Below are positions 26,857 to 38,350 of a stretch of DNA of 64,000 bases, piece after piece; the stretch's first letter is position 1, and each line of letters opens with the position of its first letter. The notes under the pieces were generated by a model. It had not been told where the DNA came from. It made no database searches and saw only the letters and a program-made list of their open reading frames with translations. This DNA comes from Trogon surrucura (Eukaryota; Chordata; Aves; Trogoniformes; Trogonidae): the NCBI GenBank assembly GCA_020746105.1, contig CM036619.1:72095635-72159634 (forward strand), given 5' to 3'. The position numbers were made by a program, and so were the translations under genes.

Positions 26857-28661
26857 AGCCTTTGCTTTATTGAAAATCTTCAGCTGATAGCAAAGTTACA
26901 TACTCCAATGCATACATTGAACGTATTTTATTAAATGCTGTCTTGATTCTGTTATTCCAGTCCACAAACCTGTCTGTCTTCCTGTCTTATCATTTGTTCC
27001 TTTTTAACAGCAACAGGTCTTAAGATTACCCCTATAAATCTAGCACCAAGTTTACTAAAGAGATAGTTGCCAGATTATTGAAGGTGCATTCTCATCAGCC
27101 TGCTAAAATTTTTTTAGAAACCTTTACAGTCTTTCTTGTAATCATCTTGAATATCCATGTTATTTTTTGTATTAATCCTGATCTTCCTCACCTTAAAAAT
27201 TTTTCTTGTGAGAGCTATATTTAACATGCTTTGCACTGATGGCAGTACCTTTGAAGTCAGTCCTAGGTTGAATGGAATTTACACTGTTCTAATTTGTATT
27301 GCTTTTCATTCAACTTTTGATCTGCTTGTATCCCTGATCATTCACTCAGTCTGTTCTAGAAACATTTGCGGTATTCATATAGTAAATACCGTATTAATCA
27401 CTACAGTAATGTGTACTATGTTCCTGCAGTATTAATATATTTCACTATATGAAACCAACTATATATGTCTGGACAACTTGCTGTCATTCTGAATATCGTT
27501 GCATTTATGCCTGTTTCAGGTAGCATAGGTAGTAAATTACTAGACTTGCATCACAGTTTGAAATTTCACATGGCAGTTCTTTCTGGACCCTACAGAAGGG
27601 ATTATACAGGCCATCCTGTATTTACTAGAATAGATGATCTCTGTTGCTTTTATTTTATCTTGGGTTTTGATCATTTCCATGTCATTGTTCCCACTGTAAG
27701 TAATTTACACATAGTTCATCTTACTAAATGGAAGTGAACAGTTTTTCTAGTGTATTTCATATTTGGACCATACTAGGTAGTTGCTAATCTCCAGATGGTC
27801 GTTTTGATTTTGAATAGTGCTGATTAGGAAGAGAATCGAGAAGGGCTGTGTAGTAGTGGGAACTGCTTGAAAGTGTTGACCAAGTACTGCTTGATTTCTT
27901 TAAAAATTTTAAGGAGATTTAGTCAATGTAGCACATGCTGCTACAAGCTTATCTGAGAAGCTGTTAAGTACTAATTTGCAAAATGATAAACCGGTTTCAG
28001 AAGTTAAATGGTTGTAGTTAAGATGTTTCTGAAAAGCGTAGATACTAAAATAGCAACGTCTTTTAATTTTCTTGCAGAAACTGGAAGAGCTTGGTTCTGA
28101 AAGAGTTTCTACTCAGTTTAGAACTGTTATTTCCTTATTATGTATCTGTAGAAGTAATTAGGACTAATCATAAAAGTTTAGAGGTTAAGTAGAGAAAAAT
28201 GACTTAAATAAGAAGATCCCTTTCAACCTCAATTATTGTATGATTCTAAATCAGGAGAATCAGATGTTCAAGTGCACAGTGACTCAGTTCCATACAGTTA
28301 TAAACAGTTAAACAAAACTGTGAATGGAGTTGTTTCCTTTTTGCTTTTCTATGTGATGAGCTGTGTGAAGAACTTTACATTTTTAATCATATTTATGCAT
28401 TTTGATTTTATCTGGAAGAAAGACTTTATGAACCAATAACTTTTGCCTTTGCTATGAAGTTCATCCTTGTTTTTCAAGTCTAGTCAGCTACTCCTATGTT
28501 TCTGTTTTATTTTTCCTTCATTCCAAAGCCTCTTGGCTTTAGCAACATAATTGATAGGTTTTTTTCAAATGGTCGATTTTAAAAATTGACTTACAAAATG
28601 AAAATTCACTTCTGATGAATTAAAAGTGTAGCCTTCCTGCAAAAAGCAAGAAGAACAGAAA
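26857..28661. other. Non-coding DNA, no gene recognised
   Basis: The segment is AT-rich with short open frames only. The 27157-27435 and 27465-27737 frames are hydrophobic by composition, from T-rich codons, and match nothing I know. A short CR1 tail lies at 28210-28249. Confidence 0.5.
28210..28249 (+). repeat. CR1 LINE 3' tail remnant
   Basis: The bases 'gaagatccctttcaacctcaattattgtatgattcta' resemble the final bases of an old CR1 3' UTR with one terminal octamer. Only about 40 bp are recognisable. Confidence 0.5.
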
Positions 28662-31007
28662 TTGATTTTACTGATCTACATTTCTCAGATTTTTCTGAAG
28701 AATAAGTTTGCTTTGAATGCAAGTTTGAATAAGTTTGCTTTTTTGATGCAAATGGTAGATGAGCCAACCAGGAGAGGAGCGCTGCTGGACCTTGTGTTCA
28801 CCAACAAGGAAGGACTGGTTGAAGCAGTGAAGGTTGAGGGCAACCTTGGCTGCAGCGACCATGAGATGGTGGAGTTCAGGATCCTGTGCGGTAAAAACAG
28901 AATAGCAAGCAGGATCGCAACTCTGGACTTCAGAAGGGCCAACTTTGGCCTCTTCAAGCAATTACTGGGGGATACCCCTTGGGACAGGGAGCTGAAAGGT
29001 AAAGGGGCCCAAGACAGTTGGTTGGCATTCAAAGACCACTTCTTTGAAGCTCAGGATCAGTGCATCCCATCAGGTAGGAAATCAAGAAAGAGATCCAGGA
29101 GACCTGCTTGGTTAACCAGGGATCTGCTGGGCAGACTCAGGTGGAAGGGGAGGGTGTTTAAATTGTGGAAGGAAGGGCTGACCACTTGGGTGGAGTACAG
29201 GGCAGCTGTCAGGGAGTGCAGGGAGGCAATCAGAAAAGCTAAGGCCTCCTTGGAGTTAAAACTTGCAAGGGAGGTCAAAGACAACAGAAAGGGCTTCTTC
29301 AAATACATTGCTGACAAAACTAACACTAGAGGCAATGTAGGCCCTCTGTTGAATGAGGTGGGTGCCCTGGAGACAGAGGACAGAAAGAAGGCAGAGTTGC
29401 TGAATGCCTTCTTTGCCTCTGTCTACACTGTTGGAGACCGTCCTCAGGAGCCTCAGTCCCCTAAGGCCCCAGAGGAAGTCATGACAAAGGAGGAGTCTGC
29501 CCTGATTGATGAGGAGTGGGTTAAGGATCAGTTTGAACACTTGGACATTCATAAATCCATGGGCCCTGATGGGATGCACCCACGGGTGCTGAGGGAGCTG
29601 GCGGGAGTCATTGCTAGGCCACTCTCCATCATCTTTGGTAAGTCGTGGGTAACAGGTGAGGTGCCTGAAGACTGGAGGAAAGCGAATGTCACTCCAGTCT
29701 ATAAGAAGGGCAGGAAGGATGACCCGAGTAACTACAGACCGGTCAGCCTCACCTCCATCCCTGGAAAGGTGATGGAACATCTTATCCTTGACACTGTCTC
29801 TAGGCATATCAAGGATAAGAAGGTTATTAGGGGCAGTCAGCATGGCTTTGCCAAGGGGAAGTCATGTTTGACCAACCTGATAGCCTTTTACGAAGACATA
29901 ACCAGGTGGATGGATGGTGGCCATGCAGTGGACGTGGTCTACCTGGACATCAGCAAGGCCTTTGACACCGTCTCCCACAGCATCCTCATAGGTAAACTGA
30001 GGAAGTGTGGTCTGGATGACCAAGTAGTGAGGTGGGTCGAGAACTGGTTGAAGGGAAGAAGCCAGAGGGTTGTGGTCAATGGGGCCGAGTCTGGCTGGAT
30101 GCCTGTGTCTAGTGGGGTCCCTCAGGGGTCAGTGCTTGGGCCGGTGCTGTTTAATATATTCATCAATGATCTGGATGAGGGATTAGAGAATGTTGTCAGC
30201 AAGTTTGCTGATGATACGAAGTTGGGGGGAGTGGTTGACACACCAGAAGGCTGTGCAGCCATTCAGAGAGACCTGGACAGGCTGGAGGGCTGGGCGGGGA
30301 GAAATCTTATGAAGTTTAATAAGGGCAAGTGTAGAGTTTTGCACTTGGGAAAAAATAACCCCATGTGCCAATATAGGTTGGGGACTGCCCTGCTGGAGAG
30401 CAGTGCAGGGGAAAGGGACCTGGGGGTTCTAGTGGACAGCAGGATGACCATGAGCCAGCAGTGTGCCCTCGTGGCCAAGAAGGCCAATGGCATCCTGGGG
30501 TGTATTAGAAGGGGAGTAGCAAGTAGGTCAAGAGAGGTCCTCCTGCCCCTCTACTCTGCCCTGGTGAGGCCGCATCTGGAATATTGTGTCCAGTTCTGGG
30601 CCCCTCAGTTCAAGAAGGACAGGGAGCTGCTTGAGAGAGTCCAGCGTAGAGCCACAAAGATGGTGAAGGGAGTGGAGCATCTCCCTTATGAGGAAAGGCT
30701 GAAGGAGCTGGATCTCTTTAGCTTGGAGAAGAGGAGGCTGAGGGGTGACCTCATCAATGTTTATAAATATGTCAAGGGGGAATGTCAGGAGGATGGAGCC
30801 AGGCTCTTTTCAGCGGCATCCACTGACAGGACAAGGGGCAATGGGTGGAAGCTGGAACACAGGAGGTTCCAGAAAAATATGAGGAAAAACTTTTTCACTG
30901 TGAGGGTGACTGAGCACTGGAACAGGCTGCCTAGGGAGGTTGTGGAATCTCCATCTCTTGAGACATTCAAAACCCGCCTGGACGCGTTCCTGTGCGCTCT
31001 AGTGTAG
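28662..31007 (+). CDS. CR1 ORF2 fragment: end of endonuclease plus reverse transcriptase
   Basis: This is an open frame of 781 codons. The first 25 or so are host intron sequence and CR1 homology begins near residue 26, so the ATG at 28662 is fortuitous and the native start is lost. Residues 65-67 are the SDH motif of the apurinic-type endonuclease; the rest of that domain is absent. The reverse transcriptase follows: NYRPVSLT at 357, [26 protein letters not shown] with Asp429 of motif [12 protein letters not shown] at 484, and FADD with Asp517 and Asp518 of motif C. All three catalytic aspartates are present. The C-terminal region carries [18 protein letters not shown] and ends at TAG 31005-31007. 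In an intact element this protein nicks DNA and copies CR1 RNA at the nick. This truncated copy lacks a promoter and most of the endonuclease, so it is probably never expressed. Confidence 0.93.
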   Translation: MILLIYISQIFLKNKFALNASLNKFAFLMQMVDEPTRRGALLDLVFTNKEGLVEAVKVEGNLGCSDHEMVEFRILCGKNRIASRIATLDFRRANFGLFKQLLGDTPWDRELKGKGAQDSWLAFKDHFFEAQDQCIPSGRKSRKRSRRPAWLTRDLLGRLRWKGRVFKLWKEGLTTWVEYRAAVRECREAIRKAKASLELKLAREVKDNRKGFFKYIADKTNTRGNVGPLLNEVGALETEDRKKAELLNAFFASVYTVGDRPQEPQSPKAPEEVMTKEESALIDEEWVKDQFEHLDIHKSMGPDGMHPRVLRELAGVIARPLSIIFGKSWVTGEVPEDWRKANVTPVYKKGRKDDPSNYRPVSLTSIPGKVMEHLILDTVSRHIKDKKVIRGSQHGFAKGKSCLTNLIAFYEDITRWMDGGHAVDVVYLDISKAFDTVSHSILIGKLRKCGLDDQVVRWVENWLKGRSQRVVVNGAESGWMPVSSGVPQGSVLGPVLFNIFINDLDEGLENVVSKFADDTKLGGVVDTPEGCAAIQRDLDRLEGWAGRNLMKFNKGKCRVLHLGKNNPMCQYRLGTALLESSAGERDLGVLVDSRMTMSQQCALVAKKANGILGCIRRGVASRSREVLLPLYSALVRPHLEYCVQFWAPQFKKDRELLERVQRRATKMVKGVEHLPYEERLKELDLFSLEKRRLRGDLINVYKYVKGECQEDGARLFSAASTDRTRGNGWKLEHRRFQKNMRKNFFTVRVTEHWNRLPREVVESPSLETFKTRLDAFLCALV
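28700..28741. repeat. 15-bp direct repeat at the CR1 5' junction
   Basis: The 15-mer gaataagtttgcttt occurs at 28700-28714 and again at 28727-28741, immediately where CR1-like sequence begins. It may be a small duplication or filler DNA made during 5' truncation and joining of the LINE cDNA. An unrelated local duplication is also possible. Confidence 0.7.
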
Positions 31008-31095
31008 GTGATCCTGCTCTGGCAGGGGGGTTGGACTAGATGATCTTTGAGGTCCCTTCCAACCTTTAACATTCTGTGATTCTGTGATTCTGTGA
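28738..31095 (+). mobile_element. CR1 LINE, long and young 5'-truncated copy
   Basis: This is about 2.36 kb of CR1 in the sense orientation of GALNT1. It starts near the end of the endonuclease domain, covers the complete reverse transcriptase and C-terminal region, and ends after a 3' UTR ('gatcctgctctggcagggggg', 'ttggactagatgatctttg') with three ATTCTGTG octamers. ORF1 and most of the endonuclease are missing, as expected from abortive target-primed reverse transcription. The intact reading frame and near identity with the 35.3 kb copy point to a recent insertion. CR1 elements normally make no target-site duplication and none is seen. Confidence 0.96.
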
Positions 31096-32689
31096 ATGAG
31101 TTGCTCTCATATTGCTCAGACTATTACGATCTGTTTGCTCTCATCACTTCTTCGAACTTCCTGTTGCTGAATTGGACTGAAGAGCTGAACTTTCAAAATC
31201 CATAAGATGAGTGTAGCCCAATGAAGAGTACTTCTCTTGTGTTAACTTCTGAGAAGACAGTACTGGCCTTCTTGAGTTCAGGAGTATTTTTTTTCTGATG
31301 AAATTTACCGTATGTGTTTGTGTTTCTGTGAAGAAGACACAGAATATACCTGTTTTCCACAGGTGGAAAAAAACCTCTTGATTTGAAGGGGTGTTTTTAC
31401 ATTTGCTTTTTAGAGTTGAAACTAACTAATGCTTTATCATCAAACTGATTTAACGAGTTCTCTGAGATGAGCAGTTAAAACAAGGTAACCGAGCTTGGGC
31501 CAGTAAAGAAAGAGAAATACATCAGCACAATAGTAGCAGTAGTTCTGAGATCTGAGTCTAGGGTTGGCAGCACTTCTGTTTTCAAATATAGATATGCTCA
31601 GCTGGATAAGCCCTATTAATAGTTCATATATATGGAGTTTTAGACAATGCTTGTATGACAATTTGCATTTGATTCATTTTTTTAGCAGTTTGCTCAAAAA
31701 TCCCTACATATGCCTAATATGCTACCTTAGAGTATGCCAGTCTTTTCTCCCTTATTACTAAATAGACTGAGAAGCTGAAAATTCAATTTTGTGTAAGCAG
31801 TCAATCTTTCCTTAGGTGCTATTCAGTTAATCATTTTCCATTTGGTTTAATATCCATTTGATATTAATAGTTTAGAAATAGCAAATGTTGTGCCAGGATT
31901 TTGACAAGCCCTTACTTTGTGCCAACTTCTGTTTATTCATATTAGAAAGTCTGGAAAACAAACTTTACATTGTTGTTGTCTGTTTAGGTGCCACATCCAT
32001 TGTAGAATCCTGATTTAGTTGAATAATGGCGATGAAATCTTTTGTCAAGTCTGTTACAAAATTGTATTGAAGGCTGATCACTAGTATAAACAAAGATGAA
32101 ATTGGTCCAAAAGTAAAAATGACTGTATAGTCGTGTGTCATATTGAAAAGAGTAAGCATTCATTCCTATGCCAACCATGCTGGTAAAAGAGGTGATAAAG
32201 TGAGACAATGCACTTTATATGAGCAGTAATTTTAAAGATGACCTTTTACTATAGTGTCAAGTGTATCATGGATTTTGTCAGGGGGGAAAAAAGAAAATCA
32301 CTTGACCTTCAGAAGTAACAAGACTTGAACATACCCATTTTTCTTCCTTTCACTTTATTCTTGATAAGTTACAACCTCTGTTTCTACTCCTTTCAAAGTG
32401 TTTGTAGTCCTGCTTTTACTTTTCATGATGTAAAGATTTTGTTATCTATTCAGTATTTTGAAGGGAGGAAAAATACCCGGTTTTGTAAAAATCTTCAGTT
32501 TTATTACATTGCTCAGTAACAAAAGCAGTTATTAAACCTACACATTCTGGGATTATTACTGTGTTTACCGGACTTTTTTTATAGGTCCAGTTGACTTTCT
32601 TTGCCGTAGGACACGCTACTGGTTCATGTTCAAGTTGCTATCAGGCTCCAAAGGTTTCTTCCTGCAGAGCAGCTTTCTAGCCTGTTGAC
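31096..32689. other. Non-coding DNA, no gene recognised
   Basis: This is a spacer between the young CR1 and the old antisense CR1. It has only short open frames on both strands and no motif I recognise. Part of 32640-32689 may already belong to the old CR1. Confidence 0.5.
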
Positions 32690-34000
32690 ACCCAGCCTAT
32701 ATGGATAATAAAGTTATTCCATGCTGGGTATGGGACTTTGTACTTGAACTTCTTGAGGTTTTCAGCCTGCCTCTTTTTCTAGCCCAGGGCCATTCCAGGG
32801 TACTGTTTCAGGGTATCTTCTGCATGCTCCATCCCCACTTAGGTGTCACTAGCGACCTTGCTGATTGACCTTGCTGATCCCATCCCCCAGGTTCTCAATA
32901 AAGACACTGACCAGTGTCATCTCCAGTTTTGACCTCTGAAGGGGATACTGTTGTCTGTCAGCTGGACGTTTTACTGCTGATCAAAACATCTAGAGCCTGG
33001 TTATCCAGCTGTCAGTCCACCCACCTGGTAGCCTACTTCTTCAGGTCACGTCTCACTCATATCTGATAGTACTCTGAAAGACTGTCACAACTCCTGTTAA
33101 AGTCAAGTTAAACAACATTCACTGTTCTTCCTTTGCTCACCAAACGAGTCCTCACCTTAAAGCAAGTTACCAGGTTGGTCAAGTATGGTATGTTTTTGGT
33201 GAATCTGTACTGTCTGTTCCCAGTTGCGCTTTTGGTGTTTGTGTGGGGTTTTCTTGTTTGTTTTTTTTTGGTTTGGTTTGGGTTTGATAGGGTTTTTTGG
33301 TGGCGTTTGTTTGTTTTTTTGTTTTTTTGGAGGTGTGTGGATGTAGATTCTGGGAGAATTTGTTCTATAATCTTAGCAGGGACTGAAGTGAGACTGACTC
33401 AGCAGGTGTTTCTCCAGATCTTCCTAATCTCCAGATTTTCCTAATCCTGAGGCAACTCTCTGGATCACCATGACCTTTTAGAAATGACAGGGAATGATGC
33501 TGCAATAAGATCAATCTCTTCTTTCAACACCCTCAGATGCTTCCCTTCTGGTGCCATAGAGATGCACGTGTCCAAGTGGCTCGAGAGATCCTTTATTCAG
33601 TCTCTGTAGTGCAAGTGAAGTTTCACTCCCACAGAGTCTGCCACTAGATTCTGGGAGTGACGGAGCACTGGAACAGGCTGCCCAGAGAGGTTGTGGAGTC
33701 TCCTTCCCTGGAGACTTTCAAAACCCAACTAGATGTGTTCCTGTGTGGCTGCCCTAGGGCATCTTGCCTTGCAGGGGGGTTGGACTAGATGGTCTCTAGA
33801 GGTCCCTCCCAAACCCAAACATTCTATGATTCTATGGTCTGAGGCACCCAGTAACAGAGGAGGCAAAAAAAGGCACTGAGTATCTCTTCTACACCCACTG
33901 TCACTGAGTCTGCTGCCCCACTGAGCAGTGGATCTGCATTATTCTCAGCCTTCTTTTGCCAGTATCCTTAGAGGTGCCTTTCCTGTTTCTGCTCTTCTTT
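32690..34000 (-). mobile_element. Old antisense CR1 LINE (ORF2 reverse-transcriptase region)
   Basis: On the minus strand, decayed CR1 ORF2 can be read in pieces. Around 33355-33398 it gives VSLTSVPAKIIEQIL, the counterpart of [15 protein letters not shown] in the 28.7 kb copy. Around 33155-33200 it reads FTKNIPYLTNLV, for [12 protein letters not shown]. Just left of that, VV-stop-LDFNRSCDSLS stands where [14 protein letters not shown] belongs, and the conserved aspartate and reading frame are lost. FFASSVTG can be read near 33850-33880, so the element continues beyond a young sense CR1 inserted at 33655-33837. A T/G-rich expansion at about 33245-33330 also interrupts it. The left edge and the far right edge are uncertain. 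Confidence 0.8.
33655..33837 (+). mobile_element. CR1 LINE 3' copy nested in older CR1
   Basis: This is a short sense copy starting in the last ORF2 codons ('gtgacggagcactggaacaggctgcccagagagg'). It runs through 'ggggggttggactagatgg' to two ATTCTATG octamers. Its 3' UTR variant ('gccctagggcatcttgcc') differs from both the 28.7/35.3 kb pair and the 58.5/60.6 kb pair, so it is a third subfamily. It sits inside the old antisense CR1. Confidence 0.92.
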
Positions 34001-35309
34001 CTTCCAAACTTGAACTCCAGGGTTCCCTGTGTATCTCCCCTCATGCTCAGGAAATGTTTCTGTGTTCCTTCAGAATAGCTCTGCTTTCACCCTATGCATG
34101 TTTCGCACAAATAGTGCAAGAGCGTCTCCGTTATGTTACTTGCCTCACTTTTTCACAGATCCTGCCCAGCAGCCCTCCTTTCTCAGAGCAGGTCCTATGG
34201 TCTTAGAAGCTGGCCTTTGACAGCAGCCAGATTTTGATAGCCTGTGTGCAGTCCTGCCTGAATCTTGCCCTCCCACTGGAGTAATTGAGGAGAGTGCTAT
34301 CTGGGTCCCATGTCTGCTGTATTCTGCACTCCACTTTGAGCTCTGCAGTCACTGTTTATGTGCTGAGGTTCACATCTGGCACTATCATTGATTCACACTT
34401 GAATGAATAGCCAAGGGGTGGTTGTCTAAGAGCTCAACTCAGTCAGACTCATCAGTCTATCAGCAGCATCCCAGATAGTATAACTGTTCTGGAAATGTAC
34501 ATCTGCAGGCTTTCCTTCTGTTGGCACAGGTCACTAATTTTCTGAATTTGGCCCTCACTCAGCGCCCGTTTTGAAAGTCTCCATCCATCTACCTTTTGAA
34601 TGCAATGCCTGGCTGTCTCTTCCTCCTCCATCACGGCGCTCATACTTACGGTGCTATGAGAACTCTGTAAAGTTGCATCTACCGACTGTTTGCCTTTGCT
34701 CGTGGTGTACTAGTCTGCCCACTTTTTCCTGTAGCCCCTTCCACTGAAGAAGCAGCACCTCAGGCACAGCAGCCCTGCCATGAGAAGTACCCAGCATTTC
34801 TTTTAGCCCAGTCCGTGGATGGTGGAGTCATCTTTCCAGAGCTCTTGTTTGCATTAAGGCTCTGGTATGCTGAAAGCAGTGGCTCCTGCAGAGTTTCTGG
34901 GCACTTCTGCTTCACTGCTGTGCTGCCTGAATTCTGCTAGTAAGCAGGCAGTGCAAGTGCTCTCATAAAATTAGTGGTAAAAATAAAGTGTAATTCATGA
35001 GATAGTAAACTGCCCAAGGGAGTGAGAAACCTCTGTGTAAAACTATGGGGAAGGGCCTTATCGATGGTAACCAGTGTGTGGTGAACTTCTGCACTGCTCT
35101 CTTCATCACTTCCCTGAACCTCAAAGGATTCACAGAGTGTCTCTGACATTTCACTGAACTCTCAAAGGATTTTTTTTTTTTTTTTTTGCATTAGAGGCAG
35201 ATACAGTGTCAGCCTTTGCATTTTAGAACACTTGATATAGCGAGTGTTTTTTATGGACAGAAAGTCTAGGTTATACTTTTCCTCCTGGTGTCTTGCTAAT
35301 TTAAGGACC
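34001..35309. other. Unassigned DNA, less AT-rich than its surroundings
   Basis: No gene is recognised. The stretch is visibly richer in G and C than the flanking intron and may be further decayed CR1 (its 5' ORF2 part) or another ancient repeat. A minus-strand frame at 34452-34643 encodes a charged peptide (EEEETARHCIQKVDGWRLSK...) that I cannot place. An 18-base T run lies at 35170-35187, next to a near-duplicate of 'ctgaacctcaaaggatt'. Confidence 0.4.
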
Positions 35310-35813
35310 TGTGTCCAGTTCTGGGCCCCTCAGTTCAAGAAGGACAGGGAGCTGCTTGAGAGAGTCCAGCGTAGAGCCACAAAGATGGTGAAGGGAGTGG
35401 AGCATCTCCCTTATGAGGAAAGGCTGAAGGAACTGGGTCTCTTTACCTTGGAGAAGAGGAGGCTGAGGGGTGACCTCATTAATGTTTATAAATATGTCAA
35501 GGGGGAATGTCAGGAGGACGGAGCCAGGCTCTTTTCAGCGGCGTCCACTGACAGGACAAGGGGCAATGGGTGGAAGCTGGAACACAGGAGGTTCCATAAA
35601 AATATGAGGAAAAACTTTTTTACTGTGAGGGTGACCGAGCACTGGCACAGGCTGCCCAGGGAGGTTGTGGAATCTCCTTCTCTGGAGACACTCAAAACCC
35701 TCCTGGACGCGTTCCTGTGCGCTCTAGTGTAGGTGATCCTGCTCTGGCAGGGGGGTTGGACTAGATGATCTTTAAGGTCCCTTCCAACCTTTAACATTCT
35801 GTGATTCTGTGAA
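35310..35813 (+). mobile_element. CR1 LINE 3' copy, sister of the 28.7 kb element
   Basis: The copy has about 500 bp with an open frame to TAG at 35730-35732 and a 3' UTR ending in two ATTCTGTG octamers. By eye I count about 16 differences from the corresponding part of the 28.7 kb element, roughly 97% identity, and it shares the distinctive end 'gtgcgctctagtgtaggtgatcc'. It begins at 'tgtgtccagttctgggcccc'; host sequence precedes it. Its coding part retains [20 protein letters not shown] and [18 protein letters not shown]. Confidence 0.95.
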
Positions 35814-38350
35814 AGCACTGTGCTCCTGTGTGTTTTACATTTTCTTTTATAGCCTAATATCTCACAAACCTGAACTTCAGAAAGTCTGAGATTATAGGAA
35901 TTTATTTAGGTTTTTTTTTTTTTAAATGTTATTTTTAATTGACATTTGTTTTCTTTAAGTACAAGCAGGGTAGTGGTATGACTCGATTCTTTGTCAGATC
36001 GTTTCTATGGTGTCCTGAATTAGAGCAAAACAAGAAACCTGTTGAATGGAGAGTTTAAGTACAGTCATACCATGTCAGACAGATTTTGTCTGTGTATGGT
36101 GTTTGTTTCTGGCAATGGTTGAATGGCAGTGACTACCTCAGGAAGAGAACAAGGGAAATCGTAATGATACTCCCGCACTTTACTCCCCTAACATGTAGTG
36201 ACTTGAGAGTTATAGTCAGGGACTGCCTGAAGTGGGTGTGAGGACTTGATATTTAACAGCTGATGAACAGACCAGCAGTGCTGTCAGTGCACTGTGACAG
36301 GCAGTTCCCCAGCATAACTGCATATTGTGGGGAATACCTTCCTTTTGTTTTTTTTTAACCTCTTGATGCTAAATTCATCTATTTTCTGCCAATACAGAAG
36401 TAGGAGTAACAGATGACAGTTGTTCCCTATTTACCATCTCCATGAAACTTTTGTTTTTATAGATCTGCTACTTGATGTAGGTTACATCTTTTCCAGCCAG
36501 GAAGAATGCTACTCTCTTCATTTAAATCTTATAATGAAGCTATTCCTTGTTGTCTTCACCCTTTTGCCCTTCTCACTTGCCCTTTCTAATCCTTCTATAT
36601 CCTTTTTGAAATGACAAGACTGGATGTTCATACAATACTCAAGATGAGAAAGCAGAGACTGTGTAGTGACATAATGATGGTTTGTTTTCTGTTCTATTAG
36701 TAACCTGGAACAAAGTATTTTTCTTTCACTGCTGCTGATCACCAAGATGATGGTTTTACAGAGCTTTGCAGTTTAACTCCCAAGATGCAGAGTGCAGGCC
36801 CACTCTTGTGTCTTTTAAAAAACAAAACAAAAAAACTCCAACCAAAAAAACCCCAAGCAACCAACTCCAAGGATTTTTTTCTTAACATACCTCACTTGAC
36901 ATTTTAGTGCAGTAATTTCATCTGCTGTTTTATCATAGAGTTGTTAATTGCAAATACTTTTGCAGTTCTTAAATTTATATAGTCACCCTGTATACCAAAA
37001 CTATACAAATGCAGACTAAGATTATCACAGAAAAAAATTTGGCATTTGATGCGCACCTACATGAGAAGCAGAGAGCTTTACATGCTTCAGGTCTCGTACA
37101 CGTGGAAGACCGTGCCCTCTTTGCTGTGCCATCCAAACCTGGACCACTTAAGTGTATAGAGATGCTTGGAGACAGCAATGTCTCTGCTGCCAATAAGAAA
37201 CAACAAGTTGTGCTTAGAGAAGGGATGTCATAGTATTTTGCTTCAAGAAGCGGGGTGAGGAGGAGGCAGGAATCAAATTATGACAATGAAATGCTAAAGA
37301 GAGGGTAGTCTTAATGATACAGTTTTTGCATTAGGTTTTTGCATAATCATATCTTAAAGTTCTTCTTTCCAATAAATTCTTCAGTTTAGGCTGAAGGCAT
37401 GTAAGAGAGACTGCATGTACGTTAATTTTAAAATTCTAGTGTGTGTGTTTTTGAAGAGTCTTATTCTGCAATTGTGGTTTTAACTAGTATCTTGGAAATG
37501 TGTTGGGAATATGTTGTGTTGAAACATGTCAGCACTGTTCGGCAACCTGTTGGTAGAAAAAATAATTTAAAAAATCATATTTTACTATAAGAGAACAAGC
37601 TTAAGGCTGTTCTTGATTCTGCCCTACTCAATTGTCAGCCACGGAAATAAGCAGTTCTTGTAATAAAATTTAATTGCAATTTGAGTGGGACAAAAGAATT
37701 TCAAATGTTTGCGTTCTAAAATGTTCTTGTGTGCATGTTGAAAAATGTGTAAAAGTGATCACAGTGGTTTGTAGGTACTTTCTTCACTTTGCCTACTGTT
37801 TAACTTTACCAGAAAAGAAGATTTATCTTTGGTTTGCTGAAAGCAAAGCAATTGTGACGATCTAATGTATCGTTAGACTTTATCTAAAATGCAGGTGTTC
37901 ATAGACTGGCATTCCTAGTGATGAGCCCAGAAAGTCAGTGTGTGCTACACAGGAGGAGAATGAGGAATATTAGTCGTGGCCTTCACACAGCACAGACTGA
38001 TACCCTGCTTGATTGATTCCCTGGTTTTCACTCATTTACCTTGTTCTGATTTCAGAGGATCCAAAGAATTCCTTTCAATTTCCTTACATGCGGCTACCCT
38101 CTTCTCCGATGTTTTAGTCACTTGTTTTAACTTTTCAGTTAATGATGGTGAATGTTAACGTAGTAAAGGACTGAAGTAATGATGCTTTAATTGACCCTGT
38201 TCCCTTAGTCTCTTTGGAGTGCTTAGAGCATTCATTTTGATACATACAGCATTTGATAATTAAATTGTTACCTTTAAATGCGGTTGAATTTTCTGGTTTT
38301 AGTTGCTGTCCTCAGGTAACTTTTTGTCGCTTTTTTCTTTCTTCTTCCAG
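35814..38350. other. Non-coding DNA before the first coding exon
   Basis: Intronic sequence ending in the splice acceptor at 38349-38350. It holds a decayed antisense CR1 at 36560-36658. A region at about 37009-37233 is open on both strands for over 70 codons but has no motif I know and no good flanking splice sites. Confidence 0.6.
36560..36658 (-). mobile_element. Decayed antisense CR1 fragment
   Basis: Minus-strand translation gives HLEYCMNIQSCHFKKDIEGLER, then ASEKGKR. These correspond to [22 protein letters not shown] and VQRRATK in the intact CR1 copy of this window. The level of change marks it as old, and the 3' UTR and octamers are not recognisable. Confidence 0.75.

Noticed and set aside
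29256-29843. 195-codon minus-strand frame
   Set aside because: It is an antisense shadow of the CR1 ORF2 and has no motif of its own; other minus-strand frames between 28668 and 31072 are the same.
35244-35732. 162-codon host gene
   Set aside because: The first 22 or so codons are chance intron sequence and the rest is CR1 ORF2 C-terminus.
1-38350. GALNT1 promoter or CpG island
   Set aside because: CpG dinucleotides are sparse throughout and no GC-rich block of island length is present; the promoter is probably outside the window.
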